This document shows positions 8,268 through 17,525 of a stretch of DNA of 64,000 nucleotides, one piece after another (position 1 is the first letter of the stretch; each line of letters begins with the position of its first letter). A model generated the notes under the pieces. The model was not told the origin of the DNA and did not search any database. It saw nothing but the letters and a program-made list of their open reading frames with translations. The DNA comes from Candidatus Pacearchaeota archaeon. GTDB taxonomy: Archaea; Nanoarchaeota; Nanoarchaeia; Pacearchaeales; GW2011-AR1. Location: assembly GCA_023228065.1 (NCBI GenBank), contig JALOBX010000004.1, positions 102,882 through 166,881 on the forward strand, given 5' to 3'. The position numbers were made by a program, and so were the translations under genes.

Positions 8268-9272
8268 ATGGATTCAATTTTGTTATTGCCTCTATTACTA
8301 AGTTTTCTTACAGGATTATTTTTAATGCCTTTCTGGATTAGAAAAGCAAAGGAAATTGGATTGGTTTGGGAAGATATGAATAAACCAGAACACCCAAGGA
8401 ATGTTGCTGGCTCTGGGGGAGTAAGTATGTTCTTGTCTTTTGTTATTGGAGTTTTAACATACATTGCAATTAAAACTTTTTATTTTAACTCTAAAGATAA
8501 TCTTATAGAAATATTTGCATTGTTAAGTGTAATTTTTGTAATTGCATTTATAGGAATTATCGACGATATTTTAGGATGGAGAAGAGGCGGATTATCTATC
8601 CGCTCAAGATTAGCATTGTTATTTTTTGCGTCTATTCCATTAATTGTTATAAACGCAGGAGAATCAGTAGTTATGGGTATAAATTTGGGATTGTTATATC
8701 CTATTTTGTTAATCCCTATTGGAATTGTTGGAGCATCTGCAACATTTAACTTTTTAGCAGGTTATAATGGACTAGAGTCAAGCCAGGGAATAATAATTTT
8801 ATCTGCACTCTCTGGAATTACATACCTTACTGGAGAAAAATGGTTAAGTGTAATTACACTATGCATGGTAGTTGCATTGATTCCATTTTATGTGTTTAAC
8901 AAACATCCTGCAAAAGTCTTCCCTGGAAACATTCTTACTTATTCGGTGGGGGCACTTATTGCAGGTATAGCAATATTGGGGAAGATGGAGAAGATTGCTG
9001 TCTTTTTCTTTATTCCTTATATAATTGAAGTGGTTCTAAAAGTAAGAGGCAAATTGAAAAAACAAAGTTTTGCAAAAGTGAATAGTGATGGAAGTTTAGA
9101 TTTACCCTATGAAAAAATTTATGGATTAGAGCATCTGGCGATATATATTCTAAAAAAAATAAAACCTCATAAAAAAGTTTATGAAAACGATGTAGTATAT
9201 CTTATCAATTTCTTTCAGATTTTGGTTATTATAGCTGGTATTCTTCTCTTCTGGGGGGAGATTATAGCATAA
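8268..9272 (+). CDS. aglH: UDP-GlcNAc:dolichyl-phosphate GlcNAc-1-phosphate transferase
   Basis: Alg7/MraY/WecA-family membrane enzyme that loads the first sugar phosphate onto a polyprenyl-phosphate carrier. About ten membrane helices are visible in 334 residues. Family motifs: IGIIDDILGW (Asp pair, about 97-106), NFLAGYNGLESSQG (about 163-176) and FPGNILTYSVGA (about 219-230), all as in the eukaryotic-type GPT. The ATG follows the aglB stop directly, and a GGAGGG site lies in the aglB 3' end, so translation is coupled. The exact sugar substrate is inferred from the family. The symbol is by analogy. Confidence 0.88.
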   Translation: MDSILLLPLLLSFLTGLFLMPFWIRKAKEIGLVWEDMNKPEHPRNVAGSGGVSMFLSFVIGVLTYIAIKTFYFNSKDNLIEIFALLSVIFVIAFIGIIDDILGWRRGGLSIRSRLALLFFASIPLIVINAGESVVMGINLGLLYPILLIPIGIVGASATFNFLAGYNGLESSQGIIILSALSGITYLTGEKWLSVITLCMVVALIPFYVFNKHPAKVFPGNILTYSVGALIAGIAILGKMEKIAVFFFIPYIIEVVLKVRGKLKKQSFAKVNSDGSLDLPYEKIYGLEHLAIYILKKIKPHKKVYENDVVYLINFFQILVIIAGILLFWGEIIA

Positions 9273-9334
9273 ATAGGGAAGATTATTACACAGCATAATT
9301 AACTTTTTAATGTAGTATTCGGGATATTGATTAG

Positions 9335-10135
9335 ATGATTTCGATAGTAATTCCCGCTTATAATGAAGAAAAGAGGATTAAAACCACATTAGAGTGTTAT
9401 GAAAAATTCTTTAATGAAAAAAAGAAAAGTGGAGAAATAAAAGGTTTTGAAATTTTGATTGTGATTAATAACACCAAAGATAGAACTGAAGAGATTGTAA
9501 AGGAATTCTCCAAAAAACACAAGGAGATAAGATATCTTAATTTTAAGGAAAAGGGAAAGGGTTTTGCAATAATTGAGGGATTTAAAGATGCATTGAAAAA
9601 TAAAAGTGATATAATTGGATTTGTGGATAGTGACATGTCCACCCCGCCAGAAGCGTTTTATGATTTAGTTAAAAAATTAGAAAAAAACAAAGATATTGAC
9701 GGGGTGATCGCAAATCGCTGGGACAAGAAAAGCATAATAAATACTCAACAAAGCCCAATGAGAAGATTTGTTAGTAGGGGGTATAACATAATTGTAAGAA
9801 CTTTATTTTTATTCTCTTACAGAGATACTCAGTGCGGAGCAAAGGCATTTAGAAGAGAAATTATTGAAAAAAATCTCTATAAACTGAGAACAATTGGATG
9901 GGGATTTGATGTTGCATTATTGTTCTGTTTGAAAAAAGAATCAGATGCAAAAATAATAGCAATACCTACAATTTGGGAAGACAAACAAGAAGGAACAATA
10001 AACCTGATGAACACCCCAATAGTTATGTTTGCATCACTGATAAGATTGAGACTTTTGCATTCTCCTTTTGAGTTTATTGTTCGTTTTTATAGAAAACTTC
10101 CAAAAAAATTGAAAATACAGGAGATATTAAAATAA
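9335..10135 (+). CDS. Dolichyl-phosphate sugar synthase (GT2, Alg5-like)
   Basis: GT2 glycosyltransferase, 266 residues, most like dolichyl-phosphate beta-glucosyltransferase: N-terminal ISIVIPAYNEE, acidic DSDMSTPP (about 96-103), an R-G-Y-N helix, then DTQCGAKAF and GWGFDVALLF as in Alg5/DPM1 proteins. It would charge a dolichyl-phosphate carrier with a single sugar for later membrane-side transfer. There is no C-terminal membrane domain, but a basic C-terminal helix may hold it at the membrane. A TTTTTAAT box lies about 27 nt upstream. It sits right after aglB and the GPT gene. The donor sugar cannot be read from the sequence. Confidence 0.85.
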   Translation: MISIVIPAYNEEKRIKTTLECYEKFFNEKKKSGEIKGFEILIVINNTKDRTEEIVKEFSKKHKEIRYLNFKEKGKGFAIIEGFKDALKNKSDIIGFVDSDMSTPPEAFYDLVKKLEKNKDIDGVIANRWDKKSIINTQQSPMRRFVSRGYNIIVRTLFLFSYRDTQCGAKAFRREIIEKNLYKLRTIGWGFDVALLFCLKKESDAKIIAIPTIWEDKQEGTINLMNTPIVMFASLIRLRLLHSPFEFIVRFYRKLPKKLKIQEILK

Positions 10136-10177
10136 AATGCTAAAAAGTTTTATAAGGAGGAATTTGTCCTGTTTTAT

Positions 10178-11635
10178 ATGAAAATCTTTATTGGTTATCC
10201 CCCAACAGAATCTGAAAAAGGTGTTGCATTGTTAAGCCAGAATAGACAGTTCCAATGGTTTTCTAATCCAAGTTATTTATTCCCGGTTATTCTTGGAAGT
10301 GCTGCGACATTATTAAAAAAAGAAGGATATAATGTTCATTGGATAGATTCTGTAGCTGAAAAAATTTCCTGGAATGATTTTATAAAAAAAATAGAAGAAG
10401 GAAACCCAGACATATTTATTTTTGAAACCAAAACTCCTGTAATAAAACAGCATTGGAAACTTATTGATAAATTAAAAGATAGATTCCCAAAAATGAAAAT
10501 TGCTATTTTAGGAGACCATGTTACTTCTTTTCCAGAAGAAACATTAGAAAATTGCAAAGCAGATTTTGTTTTATGCGGAGGAGATTTTGATTTTAGTGTT
10601 TTAGGATTATGCGATTGGATTTCTGGAAAGACAAAAAAACTTCCAGCAGGCATTTATTATAAGAAAGAGAAAAAAATAACCAGTTCAGGAAAATTTGAAT
10701 TAAAACATAATTTAGACGAACTCCCTTTCATTGATAGGGAATTAACTAAATGGAAACTTTATGAGAAAGAATATAACTTACAGGGAAAACCTTTTTTTTA
10801 TATTATGTCTGGAAGAGATTGTTGGTGGGGAAAATGCAAATTCTGCGCTTGGCCAACTCTTTTTCCAAAGTTCAGAGTCAGGAGTGTGAAAAATGTTCTT
10901 GATGAAATAGGAATGCTAATAGAGAAATATAATGCAAAAGAAATCTTTGATGATTCTGGAACATTAATGACTGGGAAATGGCTTGAAGAATTGTGTGATG
11001 GATTAATATCAAGAGGTTATAATAAAAAAATAAAATATTCATGCAATATGCGCTTTGCAGCATTACAACAAAAAGATTTTTATCTAATGAAAAAAGCAGG
11101 ATTCAGATTATTAAAATTTGGACTTGAAAGTGCAAATCAAAGAACATTAGACAGATTAAATAAAGGGATTAAAATAGAAGATGTTCTCAATGGCTGTCAA
11201 ATGGCTAAAAAAGCGGGATTGACTGTCCATTTAACAATGATTGTGGGGTATCCTTGGGAAAACAAAGAAGATGCACTAAGAACATTCAAACTCGCGAAGA
11301 GACTTATGCAAAGCGGGAGAGCAGATTTGCTCCAAGCGACAGTATTGGTTCCTTATCCCGGAACACCATTGTGGAAAGAAGCAAAAGAAAATGATTGGTT
11401 CTTATTTAACCCATTAGAATATGAAAGATATGACATGAGAGAACCAATTTTAAAGACAAAAGATTCAGAGGCAAGAGAAGTTGCTAGCATTTGTGGGCAA
11501 ATTTATACAATTTTCCTAACTCCTTCATACATACTTCAGAGAGCAAAAAATATTCGAAGTTGGAATGATTTCAAATTTAATCTAAGAGGAGTTAAGGCAG
11601 TAGTAGGACATTTGAAGGATTTTGTCAAAAGATAA
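10178..11635 (+). CDS. B12-binding-type radical SAM protein, CX4CX2C cluster
   Basis: A 485-residue radical SAM protein with an N-terminal Rossmann-like cobalamin-binding-type domain (GDHVTSFPEETLE at about 111-123), a central TIM-barrel and a C-terminal helical part. The iron-sulfur motif is CWWGKCKFC, cysteines 215, 220 and 223, i.e. C-x4-C-x2-C, one residue wider than the standard C-x3-C-x2-C. Later barrel strands are normal (FGLESANQRTLDRLNKG). Such enzymes often methylate or rearrange unactivated carbon centres, here perhaps on a polyprenyl carrier or a sugar. It follows the dolichol genes with its own TATA-like box. Substrate unknown. Confidence 0.85.
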   Translation: MKIFIGYPPTESEKGVALLSQNRQFQWFSNPSYLFPVILGSAATLLKKEGYNVHWIDSVAEKISWNDFIKKIEEGNPDIFIFETKTPVIKQHWKLIDKLKDRFPKMKIAILGDHVTSFPEETLENCKADFVLCGGDFDFSVLGLCDWISGKTKKLPAGIYYKKEKKITSSGKFELKHNLDELPFIDRELTKWKLYEKEYNLQGKPFFYIMSGRDCWWGKCKFCAWPTLFPKFRVRSVKNVLDEIGMLIEKYNAKEIFDDSGTLMTGKWLEELCDGLISRGYNKKIKYSCNMRFAALQQKDFYLMKKAGFRLLKFGLESANQRTLDRLNKGIKIEDVLNGCQMAKKAGLTVHLTMIVGYPWENKEDALRTFKLAKRLMQSGRADLLQATVLVPYPGTPLWKEAKENDWFLFNPLEYERYDMREPILKTKDSEAREVASICGQIYTIFLTPSYILQRAKNIRSWNDFKFNLRGVKAVVGHLKDFVKR

Positions 11636-11686
11636 TATAGGAAGAATACCAAAGCTTTTTATTGGTAAAAAAATAACAAGTTTAGA

Positions 11687-12631
11687 ATGAAATGGAAAAC
11701 TGTATGCAAATTTTTGCCTATTTTGGGTATTGGACTTTTTATTTATCTTATTATTAAATTAGATATAACAAAGATTTTTCAAGAAATAAAAAATTTGAAT
11801 TTATTCCTCCTTCCCATCATATTAATTATAGTTGTTCTCTTTTATCTCATTCAAACATCAAAATGGTTTGTTATAGCCAGGAAACAAAAAATAGATCTTT
11901 CTTTTAGTGAAGCATTTAGAATAAATTGGATATCGGATTTTTATGGTTTTGTAACCCCGGGGAAACTTGGTGCGATTATAAGAGTTAATTATTTAAAAAA
12001 TAAGGGCGCAGATATTGGAAAAGGAGTTAGCAATTTTGTAATAGACAAATTTCTAGATTTGGCTTCCTTATTTATTCTGGCATTTGGTGTGGGGGCAATT
12101 ATTTTTTCCAAAAAAATAATACCTGCGGCAGGAATTTATGTCAGCGGATTTATTTTTGTTTTTTTAGTTATATTCTTTTTAATCTTTTACAAGAAAGAAA
12201 ATTGCCGAAGATTATTGGGATTTTTCCATAAAAGATTTGTTCCAAAAAGGTTTAAAGAAAAAAGCAAAAACTTATTCAATTCGTTTTATGAAGATTTCCC
12301 TCCAATAAGTTTCTTATTGGGGGCGTTTTTTCTTAATCTTGTTTGTTGGGTAACAAATTATTTTGTATTATATCTAATCGCAATTTCCTTAGGAATAAGT
12401 ATTAATTTTATTTATTTTTTAGTAATATTGGCGATTTCGACAGTTATTGCACAAATTCCCATCACAATAAATGGATTGGGAACAAGAGAGGCTACATTAA
12501 TTAGTCTCTTTGGGGTTATGGGAGTAAGTTCTGTAAAAGTATTTTCCATGTCTGTCTTAGGAATAATGATTATGAGTATTATCCCCGCAATAATCTCAAT
12601 TATTTTAATTTTATTAGAAAAGAAAAAATGA
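11687..12631 (+). CDS. Flippase-like membrane protein (UPF0104/LPG-synthase TM family)
   Basis: Integral membrane protein of 314 residues with about eight hydrophobic segments and the family pattern: SKWFVIARKQKI near 62-73, a GFVTPGKLGAIIRVNYLKNKG stretch split over about 93-112, and INGLGTREATLISLF near 264-278. The family includes MprF-type membrane domains and the AglD C-terminal domain, and members in archaeal glycosylation loci are thought to move lipid-linked sugars. It overlaps the next gene by 4 nt (ATGA). Position after a dolichyl-phosphate sugar synthase suggests a lipid-sugar flippase, but this is inferred. Confidence 0.8.
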   Translation: MKWKTVCKFLPILGIGLFIYLIIKLDITKIFQEIKNLNLFLLPIILIIVVLFYLIQTSKWFVIARKQKIDLSFSEAFRINWISDFYGFVTPGKLGAIIRVNYLKNKGADIGKGVSNFVIDKFLDLASLFILAFGVGAIIFSKKIIPAAGIYVSGFIFVFLVIFFLIFYKKENCRRLLGFFHKRFVPKRFKEKSKNLFNSFYEDFPPISFLLGAFFLNLVCWVTNYFVLYLIAISLGISINFIYFLVILAISTVIAQIPITINGLGTREATLISLFGVMGVSSVKVFSMSVLGIMIMSIIPAIISIILILLEKKK

Positions 12632-13764
12632 AATATACAACATCAAAAGAAGCAGATAAAAAAATAGAAAAAGATACCGAAATAATAAAAAAAATTATAT
12701 TGAGAGAACTATCTCCGAAAGCAATAATTTTTTTTGGTGGATTTGGGCATGGAGAAGGAAGTTTTATAAAAAATGGAAAAAAGATAACCTCCCTCAATGA
12801 TTACGACCTCTATATAATAACCAAGAATAAAATAGATAATAAAAAATTAGAAGATTTAGGAAGAGAATGCTCTTATGCATTGGGCAGAGGAGGATTAGAA
12901 TTTGTTGAAGAGTTTAATCAAATTTATGATGAGAATAATTTTTTCCATGTAGACTTGCATTCTATCGCAGAGAAAAATCTTTCAAAATTATATGATACAC
13001 AAAGGACTTTTGATTTAAAAACAAGTTTGGTAATCTATGGAGATAAAAACATATTAAATCGAATTCCGAATGTAAGAATACCAAAATCAGATGCGTTAAG
13101 AATTTTATTCAACAAGATAAATCATCTTACTCTTGCAGAAGGAAATGCTAAAAAGATAAAATCTATATATGCTATAAAAGGATTTACAGATTTGTGTTCT
13201 GCTTTATTAATTTTTTACGGGAAATATAGCTCAAAATTTCAGGATAAAGAAAAAGATTTCTTAGCCCTTAATGTTCCAGACGAGTTAAAAAGATGTGTTA
13301 GCAAAGCGATAAAGGCTAAATTGTATGGGGGATATGATGTAGAAGAGGTTGAAACTTTTTTTAATTTGTCAAAAAAATGGGTAATATGGACTTTAAAAAA
13401 AATATTAAAAGAATATGTCCATATTGACGAAGCAGATTTATCTGGAATATGCAGAGAAGCTTATATAAAATTGCCCTATGTTTATTTTAATGATTATCTT
13501 AAAAGCAAATTTTTATTTCCTGCACAATATTATTTAAATATAAGATTTTTTTTGGAAGGAATAAGAAAAGGAGAATTTTTAATAAAAAGTTTATTGAGAT
13601 GGAGAGATGCGGGGTTGATTATTGCATTGGCTATGATTCTTTATTCTGTAGATGAAAAGAAAGAGGCTGAAAAATATTTAAAGAAACTGACAAATAATAC
13701 CAGTCCATTAAGAGATAGAATATTAAAATTATATTCGATATATTACTTACAAAAGTTGATTTAG
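12628..13764 (+). CDS. Nucleotidyltransferase-fold protein
   Basis: A 378-residue protein whose first 120 residues look like a DNA polymerase beta-type nucleotidyltransferase: IFFGGFGHGEGS (about 30-41) followed by NDYDLYII (about 53-60), the G-S ... D-x-D pattern that binds Mg and NTP. A third carboxylate could be Asp in FHVDLHS (about 108-114). The C-terminal two thirds are helical with hydrophobic patches, of no known family. Translation is coupled to the flippase-like gene by an ATGA overlap, so a role in the same glycan/lipid pathway is plausible. The substrate is unknown. Confidence 0.65.
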   Translation: MKYTTSKEADKKIEKDTEIIKKIILRELSPKAIIFFGGFGHGEGSFIKNGKKITSLNDYDLYIITKNKIDNKKLEDLGRECSYALGRGGLEFVEEFNQIYDENNFFHVDLHSIAEKNLSKLYDTQRTFDLKTSLVIYGDKNILNRIPNVRIPKSDALRILFNKINHLTLAEGNAKKIKSIYAIKGFTDLCSALLIFYGKYSSKFQDKEKDFLALNVPDELKRCVSKAIKAKLYGGYDVEEVETFFNLSKKWVIWTLKKILKEYVHIDEADLSGICREAYIKLPYVYFNDYLKSKFLFPAQYYLNIRFFLEGIRKGEFLIKSLLRWRDAGLIIALAMILYSVDEKKEAEKYLKKLTNNTSPLRDRILKLYSIYYLQKLI

Positions 13765-13807
13765 ACAAGAACAATCTTTATTAAGCATTTTTAGACTAAT
13801 AACTATC

Positions 13808-15196
13808 ATGAAAGTATTGCTAATACAGCCAAATTATCGCAGTATTTACGCTTATGCAGAAAAAAAGGAGATAACTCCAATATTTCCTCCATTAGGACTA
13901 GCTTACATCGCTGCAGTTTTAAAAAGAAATAAGATTGAAGTTAAAATTTTAGAAGCTAATGCTCATGATTTAAATCATAAACAGATAGAGGAATATATTC
14001 AAGAATATTCTCCTGATCTGGTTGGAATTACTTCTACAACCAGCCTTATTGAAGAAGCTCATGAGATTGCAAAATTATGCTCAAAAGAGATGAAAGTAGT
14101 TATTGGAGGAGTCCATGCAAGTTCTATGCCTGAAGAAACTATGAAAAATTTTGAAAGATTTGATTACCTTGTAAGAGGGGAGGGAGAATTCACAATGTTA
14201 GAATTAAGCCAGAAAAAATCTCTTTCTAAAATAAAGGGTTTATCTTACAGAAAAAATGGAAAGATAATCCATAATTTAGACAGGGCACTTAATGAAGAAT
14301 TAGATGAACTCCCGTTTCCTGCAAGAGAACTTTTGCCGATGAACAAGTATTTTAGTGTCGGAGCAAAACAAAAACCAAGCGATTACATACTCAGTTCGAG
14401 AGGATGTCCATATCAATGTATTTTTTGTGCAGACCATCTAGTACATGGAAGAAAATTTAGATTTAGGAGCCCAGAAAATATAATAAAAGAAGTTGAAGAA
14501 ATTTATAAAAGAGGAGCGAGAGATTGGGACTTTGTAGATGATAATTTTACTCTTATTTCTGAAAGAGTTGAAAAATTTTGTGAAATGATGATACAAAAAG
14601 GATTAAACAAAAAAATGAGTTGGAGATGTTCCAATGGAATTAGAGCAGATAAAGTGACTCCTGAATTATTAAAAAAAATGAAAAGAGCAGGATGTTACAT
14701 GGTATCTTTAGGAATAGAATCAGGGAATGAAAATATTTTACAGAATATGAAAAAAAGCACAAATTTAGAAAAAATAAGACAAGCAGTAAAATGGTGCAAA
14801 GAAGTTGGGATTGAAACAAGAGGATTATTTATGTTTGGAAATCTTGGAGAGAATGCAAGCACTATGAAAGACACCATAGAATTTGCAAAATCCCTTGATT
14901 TAGATACTGCTACATTCCATATAACAATCCCTTTCCCAAATACTGATTATTGGAAAATAATAAACAAAGAGGGAAAAATTTATCCAAAAAGCTATAGAGA
15001 TTATATCGCATATGGGAATGTCATTTTTCAGCATGGAGAATTAGATGAAAAAACTCTGATAGAAATGCAAAAAAAAGCATATAGGGAGTTTTATTTCCGT
15101 CCCAGAATAATCTTGGGGGCATTAAAAAATGTAAGAGATTTTGAAAAATTTAAAATATATCTAAATGCAGGACTTGCTTTTTTAGGGATAAAATGA
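13808..15196 (+). CDS. B12-binding-type radical SAM protein
   Basis: A 462-residue radical SAM enzyme: N-terminal B12-binding-type domain (PPLGLAYIAAVLKRNKIEV, GGVHASSMPEE), then SSRGCPYQCIFC with Cys200, Cys204 and Cys207 (C-x3-C-x2-C), then barrel strands with DDNF and GIESGNENIL. First gene of a tight operon 13808-18045 in which each gene overlaps the next. A CTTTATTAAG box lies 27.5 nt before the ATG. Family knowledge points to radical C-methylation or C-C bond chemistry; the substrate is likely a lipid or sugar of the surface glycan, by context only. Confidence 0.88.
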   Translation: MKVLLIQPNYRSIYAYAEKKEITPIFPPLGLAYIAAVLKRNKIEVKILEANAHDLNHKQIEEYIQEYSPDLVGITSTTSLIEEAHEIAKLCSKEMKVVIGGVHASSMPEETMKNFERFDYLVRGEGEFTMLELSQKKSLSKIKGLSYRKNGKIIHNLDRALNEELDELPFPARELLPMNKYFSVGAKQKPSDYILSSRGCPYQCIFCADHLVHGRKFRFRSPENIIKEVEEIYKRGARDWDFVDDNFTLISERVEKFCEMMIQKGLNKKMSWRCSNGIRADKVTPELLKKMKRAGCYMVSLGIESGNENILQNMKKSTNLEKIRQAVKWCKEVGIETRGLFMFGNLGENASTMKDTIEFAKSLDLDTATFHITIPFPNTDYWKIINKEGKIYPKSYRDYIAYGNVIFQHGELDEKTLIEMQKKAYREFYFRPRIILGALKNVRDFEKFKIYLNAGLAFLGIK

Positions 15197-16641
15197 AATT
15201 ATTATTGGTTGAACCGAATATAGAAGGATATGCTCTAATGCCGAGTATGGCTTTAGCTAGTCTTAAGACATTTATTAATAATAAAACAGAACACAAAGCT
15301 GAAATTGCAGATTTTATTTTTCATAAAAAAGACTGGCAATTATATTTAAAAAAGAAGATTGAAAATTTTAAACCAGATTTGATAGGATTTTCAGTTATGA
15401 GTTTTGATTATTTTCAAGCATTGAAAATGGCACGATTTATAAAAAAAAATTATAACATCAAGATAATTTTTGGCGGAGTTCATATAATCCTAATGCCCGA
15501 ACAGGCTATAACAAATAGGGAAGTTGATATTTTATGCACCTGTGAGGGAGAATATGTGCTTAAAGAATTATTAGATAAAAAATTAGATTGTAAAAAAGTT
15601 GATGGGATTTGGTATAAAAATAAAAAGAATAAAATTATCAAGAACAAAAATAGAAGGTTAATTGAAGATTTAGATAATCTGCCTTTTCCTGATTTTGAAG
15701 ATTATGAACTCAAAAAATATTTCTTAATAAATAATAATCATCTCCCGATAATGGGTTCTAGGGGATGTCCATATGCATGTACTTATTGCAGTAATCATGC
15801 TATAAAAAAGAAATTAGAAGGAAAATATGTAAGAATAAGAAGTGTGGACAGTTTAATAGAAGAGATAGAATTGAGAATTAAGCAATATTATAATAAGGGG
15901 ATGAGATATTTATTTTTTTATGATGATACTTTTATTCTTGATAAACAATTTGTATTTGATTTTTGCAAAAAATTTAAAGAAAAAGGATTTGATAAAAAAA
16001 TAAGATGGAATGTTAATGTAAGAGCAAATTTAGTAACTGAAGAGATAATAAAAGCGATGAAAGACGCAGGATGTTATGAGGTTAGAATGGGTGTTGAAGC
16101 AGGAAATGAAAAGATAAGAAATGAATTATACAAAAGATATATGACTGAGAAACAAATTTATGATGCAGTGAGGATAATAAAAAAATATGGATTGCATTTA
16201 AGGGTCCAATTTATTGTAGGAGCTCCATATGATACAATTGAAACTATGAATGAGAGTTATAAAATGGCTAGAAGGATAAATGCAGATTATACATTATTTC
16301 CAATACTTATGCCTCTTCCAGCTACGGAGATTAAAGAAGTGTGTGAAAAAGAAAATCTGATTGAAAAAAAAGACTTCAAAGATTCTTATACTATGTTTAC
16401 ATCTCCTGTTTCCAGAACAAAATATGTAGAGATGAAAGAGATAAAAAAAGTTGTGAATAAAGTTAGAAATTACCAGATTAAAAAAGCTTTTTTAGAGGGG
16501 GTTAGAATGAAGGGCTTATTCTTTTTTGCTGATTTGTTTTTATTTTTTGTATATTATAAAAGAAAATATGACTTAGAAATAGATAATGCTTTTAGATTTA
16601 CAGTGAATAAATATTATCTTGAGAAGATTAGTAAAGAATGA
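15193..16641 (+). CDS. B12-binding-type radical SAM protein
   Basis: Second radical SAM protein of the operon, 482 residues. N-terminal B12-binding-type domain with FGGVHIILMPEQ; cluster motif GSRGCPYACTYC with Cys192, Cys196 and Cys199; barrel strands with YDDTF and MGVEAGNEKIR. The C-terminus ends with a hydrophobic stretch (about 440-452), which may touch the membrane. The ATG overlaps the previous stop (ATGA). It is related in layout to its neighbour but clearly diverged, so the two may do successive steps and not the same one. Confidence 0.88.
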   Translation: MKLLLVEPNIEGYALMPSMALASLKTFINNKTEHKAEIADFIFHKKDWQLYLKKKIENFKPDLIGFSVMSFDYFQALKMARFIKKNYNIKIIFGGVHIILMPEQAITNREVDILCTCEGEYVLKELLDKKLDCKKVDGIWYKNKKNKIIKNKNRRLIEDLDNLPFPDFEDYELKKYFLINNNHLPIMGSRGCPYACTYCSNHAIKKKLEGKYVRIRSVDSLIEEIELRIKQYYNKGMRYLFFYDDTFILDKQFVFDFCKKFKEKGFDKKIRWNVNVRANLVTEEIIKAMKDAGCYEVRMGVEAGNEKIRNELYKRYMTEKQIYDAVRIIKKYGLHLRVQFIVGAPYDTIETMNESYKMARRINADYTLFPILMPLPATEIKEVCEKENLIEKKDFKDSYTMFTSPVSRTKYVEMKEIKKVVNKVRNYQIKKAFLEGVRMKGLFFFADLFLFFVYYKRKYDLEIDNAFRFTVNKYYLEKISKE

Positions 16642-17525
16642 AAATAATAATGATTGATGCATTCAAGCCAGAATACCTAGAGCATGCTCCTTACCTTGCT
16701 AGTTTAACAAAAAAATTTCAATGGGGAGAATTGCAAATGCCTCCAGGACATGAGGGGGGAATGGAAATTTTTTTTAGAGGACAATCAGATAAAATTGCTC
16801 TTTTCTTTAAAAAAGACAACTCTTCACTTAGATTTGTAAAATATCTAACTTTCTTGGACAATTTTGGTAAGGCGGGAAGATTTATTATTGATTGCTTGAT
16901 TAATCTGCCAAGAGCCATACGAGGATATGAACTTTTTAGAACAGGGAATATTCCATTAAAAAAATTGCATAATTTTGAGTTTTCAATCAATAAACCTTTT
17001 TATAAAATTCATGGGATAGAATATTGCTACATGGGAGATTTAGATAGAATAGGGCATAAATATGGAACAAAAAGCAAAGAGATGATTATTGCTATTAAAA
17101 AAGTAGATAGAAAAGTTTCTAAAATGAATTTTGATATAATCCTTTCAGACCACGGAATGACAGATATTAAAAAAGAAATCTCTGTTCCCAGAAGCAAAAA
17201 TTGTTTTATTGATTCTGACATGGCAAGATATTGGGGAAATGAGGAGGAATTAAAAGAGATAAAGAAAAATTTATCCCTTAGGGAAGGGAAAATTTTAGAT
17301 TGGAAATACAAAAATTTTGGTGAATTAATCTTTATAGTCCATGCAGGAACATTGATTTCTCAAAATTTTTGGCAGGGAAAAATTCCAGTAAAAGCGATGC
17401 ATGGATATTTGGGGAAAGAAAAAGATATGAAAGCGTTTTATGTCATAAAAAGAGAAGGAAAAAAGAAAAATCTTAAAGTAGAAGAGTTACATAAAATATT
17501 TGTGGAGATGAAAAATGGAAAATAA
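16638..17525 (+). CDS. Alkaline phosphatase/phosphodiesterase-superfamily protein
   Basis: A 295-residue protein with the metal-site layout of nucleotide pyrophosphatases/phosphodiesterases: IDAF near the N-terminus (Asp7), YMGDLDRIGHKYG (about 130-142; Asp and His ligands), LSDHGMTD (about 169-176; Asp-His) and AMHGY (about 254-258; His). The nucleophile region PPGHEGGMEIFFRGQ (about 35-49) has no Thr or Ser where the family normally has one, so it may be inactive as a hydrolase or use another residue. No signal peptide, so probably cytoplasmic. It overlaps both neighbours in the radical SAM operon. Confidence 0.7.
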   Translation: MKIIMIDAFKPEYLEHAPYLASLTKKFQWGELQMPPGHEGGMEIFFRGQSDKIALFFKKDNSSLRFVKYLTFLDNFGKAGRFIIDCLINLPRAIRGYELFRTGNIPLKKLHNFEFSINKPFYKIHGIEYCYMGDLDRIGHKYGTKSKEMIIAIKKVDRKVSKMNFDIILSDHGMTDIKKEISVPRSKNCFIDSDMARYWGNEEELKEIKKNLSLREGKILDWKYKNFGELIFIVHAGTLISQNFWQGKIPVKAMHGYLGKEKDMKAFYVIKREGKKKNLKVEELHKIFVEMKNGK

